Below, in pieces: positions 1-7,402 of a stretch of 16,380 bases of DNA. Under the pieces are notes generated by a model. It made no database searches. It was given only the letters and a program-made list of their open reading frames with translations, and was not told the DNA's origin. The DNA comes from Acidobacteriota bacterium (GTDB lineage: Bacteria; Acidobacteriota; Blastocatellia; RBC074), in assembly GCA_017991275.1 (NCBI GenBank), contig JAGNMH010000033.1, positions 1-16,380 of the forward strand. Direction: 5' to 3'. Numbering within the stretch: the stretch's first letter is position 1; each line of letters starts with the position of its first letter. The position numbers were made by a program, and so were the translations under genes.

Positions 1-3000
1 CCCGTAGTTCCGCCTTTAGGCGGCGAGTTCGTAGTTCCGCCTTTAGGCGACGAGTTCGTAGTTCCGCCTTTAGGCGGCAGGCTTGGCGAGCAAAATAATC
101 AGCCGCCCAAAAACGTAACTACAACCGCGATTGCGGCGAACAATCCACAATCCGCAATCCGCAATCCGCAATCTGAAATCCTTCAGCAGCAGCCCGGAGC
201 AACGATCACTTACACAATCACTCCGAGCGGGAACATTCCCACCGGTGAAGCAATTGATTTTCTGCCGGTATCCAGAACGGTCACACTGGGCAACGGCGGC
301 ACGATTTCATTCACCGCAGCTAAAGCTGAGCCTTCGCAAACGGTTGACGCCAGCTTCTGCGGCAGAAGTTCAGTCGGTCTGAAAATCGGCGGCGGAGTCA
401 CCATGCAACCCGCTTACTCTGCTGAAACTATTCCCATTGGTTTGCACCTGACGAACGAGAAAGCTCCCGGCTGCTCTTTGCCGACAGACATTTCAACAAA
501 CAACAGCGCAGGCAGTTATCTGGTGGATAATGCCAATCCGGCGACACGGTTTTTAGGGTTGGAAGGCAGTTACCAAATTACTCCGAACGACCCGCGATTC
601 GATTTCAACTATCAACCGGCGGGGATGAGTGAAGACCCAGCCGGAACGGTCTTGGTGCCGCCGCTAAACGGTTCTTCGCTCGGTTGGAACTTCAACGCTT
701 ATGCAGTCAACACCTGCCCGGCTTCGATTACCGCCACGGCCAACGGCGAAACCGACTTGCAGGTGTGCGAAGGCCAGCCAATCAATCTGGAAACTCCTGC
801 TGTTCCCGGCGCCACCAGCTACACCTGGACTTTGCCGAACAACACGATGATCGCCGGGCGAACTCCGATCATTGCCAGCGCAACACTGGCCAATTCAGGA
901 ACTTATAAAGTCCAGGTTTCGACTCCGACTTGCGTGACTCCCGTCGAAACGATGATTCAAGTCACAGTCAACCCGGCTGCGACTGCCAACGCCGGTACGG
1001 ATCAATCTCAATGCAAAGCCGCCAATGGAACAACTGTCTTTACTCTGAACGGGAGCGCTTCCGCCGGAGCTTCCATCGTCTGGACGGTTGAAAACACAAC
1101 CGGAGACGCAGCCGCAACAGTTGTCAACATTAGCAGTTTGACTTCGATGGTGAACGTCACCGGCAGCGGCAACGTCACTTTGCAACTGAATGCAGCCAGT
1201 CCGTTCGGCTGTGGCATTGCCAGCGATCAAATCGTGCTGAGCGTTTCACCGGGTTCAACCAGCATTTCCGCTCAACCCGTGGCGCAGTCGGTTTGCCTGG
1301 GAACTGCTGCAAACTTTTCAGTCACAGCCACCGGCACAAACCTGACTTACCAGTGGCGAAAGAACAGCGTAAACATTCCCGGCAAAACCAACTCCACACT
1401 TTCAATTCCGGCAGCGCAACTCAGCGACGCCGGAAATTACGACGTAGTCGTGACCGGAACTGGCTGCAGCCCAGTGATTTCCACAGCAGTTGCTCTGATC
1501 GTAAACAGTTACGAAGCCGACGTTTCTCCAAACCAGAACGGAGATTGCCAGTTGACGATGGCTGATTGGGTCAGAGCCGGAAACATCATCAGCGGCACAG
1601 TGGCCGGGTTGAGTGCGGCGGAGCTTCAACGCGCAGACAGCGCACCGCGCAACACTTTCGGCAACGGACTGTTGACTGTCGCCGATTGGGTTCAGGCCGG
1701 TCGTTACGCAGCCGCGCTCGATCCGCTTGTTCAAGCCGGCGGCCCCAGCGTAAGCGCACCTGCTTTGTTGATGCTGGCAAACGATGGTGTCGGTAGCCAG
1801 ACTGTAGCCGACGCAATGGCCAGGTTCACAGACGGTCTTTTCAAACGCATCAACCACGCCGAAGCTCGCACTTTGAGGTTGCGTGATGAAAACCTTCGCT
1901 CTGCAAAACGCATCATCGAAATCGAACTTGACGCGCGCGGCGAAGAAAACGCCATTGGCTTCAGTCTGAATTTCGCTCCTGGCAGTTGGCGGCTGCAATC
2001 GGCCACGCTCTCGGATGAACTAGGCTCGGCAACTTTGATGGTCAATCGCAGTGAGGCCAAAGAAGGCAGGCTTGGTTTTGTAGTGTCGTTGCCGATTGGG
2101 CAAAAGCTCCCGGCTGGCAGATACCGAATTGCGAGCCTGCGTTTTTCGCCAACGGTTTCGGTGACAAAAGCCGCCGAGCTTTCAACATTCAACTTTGGCG
2201 ACTTGCCGGTCAGCCGCGAACTGGTTGACGCCAATGCCGAAAGCTTGCCGCTGAATTTCGCCCGCGATGATTTCGCTCCTCTGACAGTGGTTTCAGCCGC
2301 TGACTTCGCACAGCAAAAGCTGGCCGTCGAATCCATCGCCGTGGCTTTTGGAGAAAAGCTGGCGACCAATTCAATCATCGCCAAAACTCTGCCGTTGCCG
2401 GATCGCCTGGCCGACACTCAAATTGTCATAACTGACAACCGCGGCGTTGAACACTTCGCGCCTCTGTTTTCGGCTTCAGACGGGCAAGCTGTTTTTCTGG
2501 TTCCGCCTGACACTGCGCCTGGATTCGCGACCGTGGCGATAAGAAACAGCGACAATCGCTTTTCAGTCGCTTCGGTCGAAATAGCGAAAACTGCTCCGGC
2601 AATTTTTAACGATTGTGGTTCGCGGATTGCGGATTGTGGATTTGCTCCAGCTGCTGTTCTTTTAAGAACGCAGGCCAATGGCTTAATGAATTACGAACCG
2701 CTTACTCGCAACGATTTGGCGCAACAACAATCCGCAACCCGCAATTCGCAATCCGCAATCCCTGTTCGCTTTGGTGAAAACGACCAACTGGTTTTGGTTT
2801 TGTTCGGCACTGGCCTGCGTCATCATCGCGGAGAAATCGCTGCGCTGTTGGGTGACGTGCCACTGCCAGTGCTTTATGCCGGAGCGCAAAACGAAATGAC
2901 CGGGCTGGATCAAATCAATCTGGCTCTGCCGCGTTGGCTGGCTGGAAGCGGCGAGATGGTTTTACGGCTGAGCGTTAATGGCCAGCCGACTGAGTTGCGC

Positions 3001-3051
3001 GAGCTGTCCAGATTGCGTTTCGGCAACCCGACAATTGAAGGAAAGCCGTAA
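1..3051 (+). CDS. Large secreted/surface modular protein (Ig-like, dockerin-like, cohesin-like, TIGR03437-like C-terminus), 5' end outside window
   Basis: The frame is open from base 1 to the TAA at 3049-3051, so at least 1016 residues are visible and the true start lies to the left. The first ATG (403) is internal. Reading residues from base 1: about 1-60 are low-complexity and repeat-derived; about 237-503 hold two or three Ig/PKD-like modules with paired cysteines and SGTYKV / AGNYDV-type strands; about 507-575 hold two dockerin-like segments (NGDCQLTMADW and GNGLLTVADW); about 620-765 resemble a cohesin-like beta module (GFSLNFAPGSW); and about 780-1016 resemble the TIGR03437 C-terminal domain of Acidobacteria (APAIF, AAVL, LVLFGTGL, LYAGAQNEMTGLDQINLALP). 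The role is probably extracellular binding or adhesion; no catalytic motif was seen. Three heptamer arrays and one 27-bp tandem repeat lie inside the frame. The module names come from motif recognition, not from a profile search. Confidence 0.85.
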   Translation, partial: PVVPPLGGEFVVPPLGDEFVVPPLGGRLGEQNNQPPKNVTTTAIAANNPQSAIRNPQSEILQQQPGATITYTITPSGNIPTGEAIDFLPVSRTVTLGNGGTISFTAAKAEPSQTVDASFCGRSSVGLKIGGGVTMQPAYSAETIPIGLHLTNEKAPGCSLPTDISTNNSAGSYLVDNANPATRFLGLEGSYQITPNDPRFDFNYQPAGMSEDPAGTVLVPPLNGSSLGWNFNAYAVNTCPASITATANGETDLQVCEGQPINLETPAVPGATSYTWTLPNNTMIAGRTPIIASATLANSGTYKVQVSTPTCVTPVETMIQVTVNPAATANAGTDQSQCKAANGTTVFTLNGSASAGASIVWTVENTTGDAAATVVNISSLTSMVNVTGSGNVTLQLNAASPFGCGIASDQIVLSVSPGSTSISAQPVAQSVCLGTAANFSVTATGTNLTYQWRKNSVNIPGKTNSTLSIPAAQLSDAGNYDVVVTGTGCSPVISTAVALIVNSYEADVSPNQNGDCQLTMADWVRAGNIISGTVAGLSAAELQRADSAPRNTFGNGLLTVADWVQAGRYAAALDPLVQAGGPSVSAPALLMLANDGVGSQTVADAMARFTDGLFKRINHAEARTLRLRDENLRSAKRIIEIELDARGEENAIGFSLNFAPGSWRLQSATLSDELGSATLMVNRSEAKEGRLGFVVSLPIGQKLPAGRYRIASLRFSPTVSVTKAAELSTFNFGDLPVSRELVDANAESLPLNFARDDFAPLTVVSAADFAQQKLAVESIAVAFGEKLATNSIIAKTLPLPDRLADTQIVITDNRGVEHFAPLFSASDGQAVFLVPPDTAPGFATVAIRNSDNRFSVASVEIAKTAPAIFNDCGSRIADCGFAPAAVLLRTQANGLMNYEPLTRNDLAQQQSATRNSQSAIPVRFGENDQLVLVLFGTGLRHHRGEIAALLGDVPLPVLYAGAQNEMTGLDQINLALPRWLAGSGEMVLRLSVNGQPTELRELSRLRFGNPTIEGKP
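4..84 (+). repeat. 27-bp tandem repeat, about three copies, palindromic core, in frame
   Basis: Copies lie at 4-30, 31-57 and 58-84, the last diverging after about base 78. Each unit carries the palindrome CCGCCTTTAGGCGG (CCGCCTTTAGGCGA in copy 2). Because 27 is a multiple of 3, the repeat encodes VVPPLGGEF again and again in the frame of the large surface protein. The array may start to the left of the window. There are no spacers between units, so it is not a CRISPR array. Confidence 0.9.
141..175 (+). repeat. Heptamer array (CAATCCG)n, five units, in coding sequence
   Basis: The five 7-bp units are CAATCCA, CAATCCG, CAATCCG, CAATCCG and CAATCTG, followed by a degenerate AAATCCT. The array translates as NPQSAIRNPQSEI inside the surface protein. 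Related arrays lie at 2611-2645 (opposite orientation) and 2728-2762. Confidence 0.9.
2611..2645 (-). repeat. Heptamer array in inverted orientation, in coding sequence
   Basis: On the plus strand the units read GATTGTG, GTTCGCG, GATTGCG, GATTGTG, GATTTGC, which is the reverse complement of the CAATCCG family. It encodes the segment DCGSRIADCGFA between the APAIF and AAVL motifs of the TIGR03437-like domain, so it sits in a probable surface loop. Confidence 0.85.
2728..2762 (+). repeat. Heptamer array (CAATCCG)n, five degenerate units, in coding sequence
   Basis: The units are CAATCCG, CAACCCG, CAATTCG, CAATCCG and CAATCCC. They encode QQSATRNSQSAIP just before the LVLFGTGL motif of the TIGR03437-like domain. 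Together with 2611-2643 the array forms an imperfect inverted repeat: 26 of 33 positions match, and three of the mismatches would be G-U pairs in RNA. Confidence 0.85.
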
Positions 3052-3071
3052 CCATCGCCGAAAAGCTTTTT

Positions 3072-3099
3072 GCGCGAGACGCAAACTAACAGTTCGCGC
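3072..3099. repeat. Small inverted repeat in the 79-bp gap between the surface protein and WD40-caspase genes
   Basis: GCGCGA at 3072-3077 pairs with TCGCGC at 3094-3099 around a 16-base loop. There is no T-run on either side, so a terminator is not supported. Nothing else of note is seen in 3052-3130, and no clear Shine-Dalgarno precedes the next gene. Confidence 0.4.
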
Positions 3100-3130
3100 T
3101 ACACCGCCTGTTGCCGGCTAAAACAATCGA

Positions 3131-6100
3131 ATGACGAATATGCGAATTCTCTTTAGAACAACAACCGCCTGTCTGCTGCTTGCTTCGGCCTTTTGCCTGA
3201 CGCCCAGAAGCTTGTCTGCCCAGCGACCAACAAATTCAACCGACAAGCCCGAACTCATCTTCCAGCAAGGCCACAGCCAACGCAGCGACGGTCTGGCATT
3301 TAGCCCAGACAATCGCTATCTGGCCTCGGCCAGCTCCGATTCAACAATCAGAATTTGGGATGCGACAACCGGCAACGAGCTGAGAGTTTTGAAAGGTCAC
3401 ACGGGCGCAGCCCGCTCCGTCGTGTTCAGCGCCGACGGTCAACTGCTGGCTTCTGGCGGAATTGATGGCAAGGTCAAATTGTGGGACGCCGCTTCCGGAC
3501 AGGAACTGGCCAGTTATGACGCTCACAAGGGCCGCGTCAATACAGTGGTTTTCAGCCGGGACGGGAAGCTGCTGGCTTCGGCGGGGATTGATAACGCAAT
3601 CAAGGTTTGGGACGTAACGACAAAAACCGAAGCGCGAACGCTGGCCGGTCACACGGGTTGGGTGAACGCTTTGGCGTTCGGGGCCGACAATCAAACTTTG
3701 GTTTCTGGCAGCGCCGACAAAACGATCAAGCTCTGGAACATATCAACGGGGCAGACGGCACAAACCATCGCTCAACCTGAAGCCGTCACCTGTTTAACCA
3801 TCAGCCTAAATGGCGAATGGCTGGCCGCTGGCGAAGCTGATTCAACTGTCCGACTTTGGCGCCTGGCTCAACTCAGCTCTCAACCTGTTTCCAGTTTTCG
3901 CTTTGACGGCGGGCGAATCGTCGCGGTCTGCATAAACGGCAATCAAGTCTTTGCTGCTTCATCAGAGCGAATCAGCAAGCGTTTCGACCTGACTTCGCGT
4001 GCGACAACGCAATTGTCAGCCGAACCCGACCGATTGGAAAAATACGAAGCGGCGGCCTTCTCTTCCGACGGTCAACGGCTGGCGATTTCGGCAGGCACGC
4101 GCGACCTGGAAGTTCGCAGCTTCAACGATTTCAACACGCCTGTGATGTTGACCAGCCGAGCCAATCCGGTTCGCGCCGTGGCTTTCAGCAACGATGGCCG
4201 ATGGATGGCTTCGGGAAATCAGGACACCAGCGTTACTTTGTGGGATGTGTTTTCCGGTCGAGTCATATCAAATCTTCCTGGCAATGAAGGCAGCATCACT
4301 TCAATCACTTTCAGCGCAGACAGCCAGTTGTTGGCCACAGGCAGCCAGGGCGGAATTGTTAGCCTGATCGAAGTCGTTGGCACGCGCGAAATTCGCCGTT
4401 GGCAGGCTCATGACGGCGGCATCAATTCGATGCTTTTCACCACCGACGGTAAACTGGTCACCTGCAGTTCCGACCGGACAATCAAAGTCTGGGACTTAAC
4501 CGGTAACGCCATTACGACGCTCAAACAAACGAAAGAAATCAATTCGATCAGTTTAAGCGCGGACGGCAAACTGCTGGCTTCTGGCTCGGCTGATGGAATT
4601 ATCAAAATTTGGGATGTGGTTAACTGGGGCGAGCTTCGTTTACTGACAACTGCGGGCAAGGCCGTTTTCGCATTGGCTTTCAGTAACGACGGCCAACTCC
4701 TGGTTTCTGGCGGAACCGACCAATCGGTCAGGTTGTGGGAAACCAGAAGTTGGCAGACTGTTCGTGCTTTTAACGATTTGAACTCGGCTGTTTATAGCCT
4801 GGCTTTCTCGCCCGACAACAAACTGGTCGCCGCTGGAAATGCCGAAGGCGTGGTCAGATTGCTAGAAACTGACTACGGATCAACGCGGATGACTCTGAGT
4901 GGAGCAACCGGCAACGTCAACGGCTTGAACTTCAGCGACGATGGAAAGTGGCTGACTTCCGCTCACGACGACGGCAGCTTGAGAATTTGGGCAACTGCAA
5001 ATGGTCAGTTAAACGCCACTGCTTTGACCTTGCGCGAAAGCGACGATTGGTTGGTGGTTACTCCCGAAGGCTTGTTCGACGGTTCGCCAAACGCATGGCC
5101 TCAGATTTTGTGGCGTTTCGGCCAAAACACTTTCAGCACTGCGTCGGTGGAGATATTCTTCAACGAATACTTCTACCCTGCTTTGCTGGCCGATGTTTTG
5201 GCTGGCAAACGGCCTCAACCAAAAGAGCAAATCGCGCAGATCGATCGCCGCCAGCCGCAAGTGCGAATGTTGATCGGCGACGAACTTTCGGCCGCAGCGT
5301 CAAAACCTGTCACCAGCAATCAGCAAATGATCAACGTCAAAATCGAAGTTTCTGAAACCGGAAGCGGCGCTCAAGACGTGCGACTGTTTCGCAATGGCGC
5401 GCTTTACAAAGTCTGGCGAGGCGACGCATTGAAAGGTCGCAACAGCGCAGTCATTGAAACCAGTATTCCAATTGTTGCTGGAAAAAATCGGCTAACTGCT
5501 TATGCCTTCAATCGCAACAACATCAAAAGTCTGGATGCCAATCGCGAAGTCATTGGAGCCGAAAGCTTGCGCCGGCGCGGCACTGCTTACGTGTTGACCA
5601 TAGGCGTCAACCGTTATTCCAACCCCAGTTTTAACCTGAACTTTGCCGTGCCTGACGCTACTGATTTCGGCGAGGAATTACGACGGCGACAAACCAGGCT
5701 CAACCGCTTTTCCAAAATCGAACTTATTTCGCTATTCGACCAGCAAGCGACCAAAGCCAACATTGTTGCGGCGATTGAAAAGCTGAAAGCCGCTCAACCC
5801 GAAGACGCTGTCATTGTTTACTTTGCTGGGCACGGCCTGGCTGTTGAACCGCGTTTCTACTTGATACCCCATGATCTTGGCTACGCCGGAAAAAGGGAAA
5901 GCCTGACTCCAGCCGCAATGAACCGCGTGTTTGCCAACAGCATTTCAGATAAAGAGTTAATTGAACTGTTTGAGGGCGTGGACGCCGGACAATTAGTGCT
6001 GGTGATTGACGCCTGCAATTCCGGCCAAGTCCTGGAATCCGAAGAAACTCGGCGAGGGCCTATGAATTCAAAAGGAATGGCTCAACTGGCTTACGAAAAA

Positions 6101-6463
6101 GGAATTAGCGTGCTGACGGCTTCGCAAAGTTATCAATCGGCGCTGGAAAACAAGGAGCTAGGCCATGGTTATCTAACTTATGCCCTGATCGAAGACGGCT
6201 TGAGGCAAATGGCTGCCGATAATCACCCGCGCGACGGCCAGGTGCTGTTACGCGAATGGTTCGATCATGTAACGGCCAAAGTACCGCGCATGCAGGAAAA
6301 ACAATACCAGACAGAACGCGCGCGAATACTTGTCAGAAAGAACGCTTCGCAACTAAAAGGAAAAGTGACGCCCGAAGCTCAGCGTCCGCGTTTGTTTTAT
6401 CGCCGCGAAGTAGATGTTCTTCCATTCATCGTTGCTAAATCGGATCTACCAAAAAGACAATGA
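3131..6463 (+). CDS. Exported WD40-repeat protein with C-terminal caspase (peptidase C14) domain
   Basis: This is an 1110-residue protein. Residues 1-31 look like a signal peptide (CLLLASAFCL core, likely cleavage near SLSAQ). About 14 WD40 repeats follow from residue 48 to about 634, enough for two seven-bladed propellers; repeats 5-7, 9 and 13 are the most degenerate. A linker (DDWLVVTPEGLFDGSPNAWP, from 638) typical of WD40-caspase proteins leads to a beta-rich Ig-like segment at about 720-800. The caspase domain runs from about 815 to 1080, with His901 in YFAGHG and Cys962 in VLVIDACNSG, the expected catalytic dyad, so it is probably an active Arg/Lys-directed protease of the orthocaspase kind. 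The start is uncertain between ATG 3131 and ATG 3140, since neither has a clear ribosome site. It lies 79 bp downstream of the surface-protein gene on the same strand, so co-transcription is possible. The substrate is unknown. Confidence 0.93.
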   Translation: MTNMRILFRTTTACLLLASAFCLTPRSLSAQRPTNSTDKPELIFQQGHSQRSDGLAFSPDNRYLASASSDSTIRIWDATTGNELRVLKGHTGAARSVVFSADGQLLASGGIDGKVKLWDAASGQELASYDAHKGRVNTVVFSRDGKLLASAGIDNAIKVWDVTTKTEARTLAGHTGWVNALAFGADNQTLVSGSADKTIKLWNISTGQTAQTIAQPEAVTCLTISLNGEWLAAGEADSTVRLWRLAQLSSQPVSSFRFDGGRIVAVCINGNQVFAASSERISKRFDLTSRATTQLSAEPDRLEKYEAAAFSSDGQRLAISAGTRDLEVRSFNDFNTPVMLTSRANPVRAVAFSNDGRWMASGNQDTSVTLWDVFSGRVISNLPGNEGSITSITFSADSQLLATGSQGGIVSLIEVVGTREIRRWQAHDGGINSMLFTTDGKLVTCSSDRTIKVWDLTGNAITTLKQTKEINSISLSADGKLLASGSADGIIKIWDVVNWGELRLLTTAGKAVFALAFSNDGQLLVSGGTDQSVRLWETRSWQTVRAFNDLNSAVYSLAFSPDNKLVAAGNAEGVVRLLETDYGSTRMTLSGATGNVNGLNFSDDGKWLTSAHDDGSLRIWATANGQLNATALTLRESDDWLVVTPEGLFDGSPNAWPQILWRFGQNTFSTASVEIFFNEYFYPALLADVLAGKRPQPKEQIAQIDRRQPQVRMLIGDELSAAASKPVTSNQQMINVKIEVSETGSGAQDVRLFRNGALYKVWRGDALKGRNSAVIETSIPIVAGKNRLTAYAFNRNNIKSLDANREVIGAESLRRRGTAYVLTIGVNRYSNPSFNLNFAVPDATDFGEELRRRQTRLNRFSKIELISLFDQQATKANIVAAIEKLKAAQPEDAVIVYFAGHGLAVEPRFYLIPHDLGYAGKRESLTPAAMNRVFANSISDKELIELFEGVDAGQLVLVIDACNSGQVLESEETRRGPMNSKGMAQLAYEKGISVLTASQSYQSALENKELGHGYLTYALIEDGLRQMAADNHPRDGQVLLREWFDHVTAKVPRMQEKQYQTERARILVRKNASQLKGKVTPEAQRPRLFYRREVDVLPFIVAKSDLPKRQ

Positions 6464-6497
6464 GGCAAGCTTGGAAGGTATTTTCAAACGATGGTGC

Positions 6498-6545
6498 AAA
6501 AAAAAAGCGGATGAGGCTTGTCCCCCTGCTGACCAACCTCATCCG
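6498..6545 (-). terminator. Strong intrinsic terminator for minus-strand transcription
   Basis: A perfect 9-bp stem is formed by CGGATGAGG (6508-6516) and CCTCATCCG (6537-6545). It extends by three inner pairs (TTG/CAA) after a one-base bulge. Read on the minus strand, the stem is followed after one C by nine T residues (6506-6498). On the plus strand there is no T-run after the stem, so it does not serve the WD40-caspase gene. The nearest upstream minus-strand gene ends at 7403, about 860 bp away. Confidence 0.75.
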
Positions 6546-6671
6546 TAATTGCCATCGCGCCACCCCACACTACCCTGCCGGCGTGATGGTTGAGAAAAAT
6601 CGTTTGACGGATACTGTAACGTTAAAAAATGAATGCAGAGTAGTAACCTGGTTCGGTTACATTGATTGTAA

Positions 6672-6845
6672 TGCGTGCAAGGTTGCTCTAACGGGGTAAA
6701 AAGCAATGCGCCGGGACAAGCTAACATTGCCGGGGGTTAAAGTGAGCATAGTTGAGCGGTCGGTACGCTGGTAGCTTAAAGGGTGTGATTAGGGGTGAGA
6801 AAAGTGTTTGCTTGGTTGTTGTGAGTGGTTGCAACCTTGCACGCA
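6672..6845. repeat. 15-bp perfect inverted repeat with 144-bp spacer
   Basis: TGCGTGCAAGGTTGC at 6672-6686 is the exact reverse complement of GCAACCTTGCACGCA at 6831-6845. A weaker outer pair, GTAACCTGGTT at 6643-6653 and AACCAGGTAAC at 6888-6898, matches at 10 of 11 positions. The layout fits nested RNA stems or the ends of a small non-autonomous element; no target-site duplication was recognised. Confidence 0.7.
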
Positions 6846-7114
6846 AATTGACAAAAACTGCTATAAAACCCTAGCCTTCAATTATAAAACCAGGTAACAG
6901 TTAGAATCCGTCTTTTCAATGACCTTGTATAGTATAGATACTTGTTTACTCAGCGTAATAATTAAACAACGGTCTCGCAATTCGACTGCTAATAACCAAA
7001 CGAACTTAAGAGTGAGGGCGACACAATAACGAAAAACCGTCTCTGCAACGCTTACTAAAACTATTGGTAATGCTTTTGAGTGCTTGTCGGCAGAAGTTCA
7101 TTCCGACACGACTG

Positions 7115-7143
7115 AGTGTATGCAGGTTATTGTTACTCGTCAA
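7115..7143 (-). promoter_or_regulatory. Possible sigma-70-type promoter on the minus strand
   Basis: On the minus strand TTGACG (7143-7138) and TACACT (7120-7115) are separated by 17 bases. They match the -35 consensus at 5 of 6 and the -10 consensus at 4 of 6 positions. Transcription would start near 7108 and run into the terminator at 6498. Such matches also occur by chance in AT-rich DNA. Confidence 0.3.
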
Positions 7144-7402
7144 CTTTTTTTTCTAATATTTAACGCTCAAGAAGTACATTTAATGACGTGCAGAGAATGA
7201 TACCAGCATTGCAGTAGGCTAAATAAAGCGGGATTGTAGGACAAACGCGAAACTGAAATAGTTGCCGACAGTTACAGATTACCGAATCATGGCTTTGCCG
7301 TTTTGATACAAGGAAATTGCATAGTAGTAACTGGAATACACGGCTAAGCATACGGTCAAAGCTGTTTGAGCAAGCACATTGAGAGGGCGAATAACCGGTG
7401 AA

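Larger units (their letters stand above)
6498..7108 (-). ncRNA. Candidate structured non-coding RNA (about 610 nt), unknown family
   Basis: The 940-bp stretch 6464-7402 has no convincing gene and is visibly richer in A+T than its neighbours. On the minus strand it has a promoter-like pair (7115-7143) and ends at the strong terminator at 6498-6545. In between are potential stems: 15 bp perfect (6672-6686 with 6831-6845), 10 of 11 bp enclosing it (6643-6653 with 6888-6898), a local hairpin GTAACC/GGTTAC (6643-6648 with 6655-6660, an alternative to the outer stem), GCAATG/CATTGC (6703-6708 with 6725-6730), and ACGGT/ACCGT pairing further 5'. I looked for RNase P, tmRNA and tRNA signatures and did not find them. 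It could equally be a long 3' UTR of the hemL operon, or decayed DNA. Confidence 0.25.

Noticed and set aside
4..84. CRISPR array
   Set aside because: The 27-bp units abut each other without unique spacers and are translated in frame; no cas gene is present.
403..3051. ATG 403 as the start of the large surface protein
   Set aside because: The same frame is open without a stop back to base 1 and no ribosome site precedes 403, so the gene starts left of the window.
6460..6699. Small plus-strand ORF of 79 residues after the WD40-caspase gene
   Set aside because: It overlaps the caspase stop, runs through the minus-strand terminator, has no ribosome site and shows no protein-like composition.
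6539..6727. Minus-strand ORF of 62 residues in the gene-free island
   Set aside because: Its composition is random-looking, it has no ribosome site, and it overlaps the terminator stem.
6848..6889. Plus-strand promoter TTGACA with TATAAA
   Set aside because: The two TATAAA boxes are 8 and 30 bases from TTGACA, not near 17, and no plus-strand gene follows.
6498..7108. Known large RNA (RNase P RNA, tmRNA, OLE RNA)
   Set aside because: The conserved core sequences of RNase P RNA and tmRNA were not found; similar length alone does not support OLE RNA.
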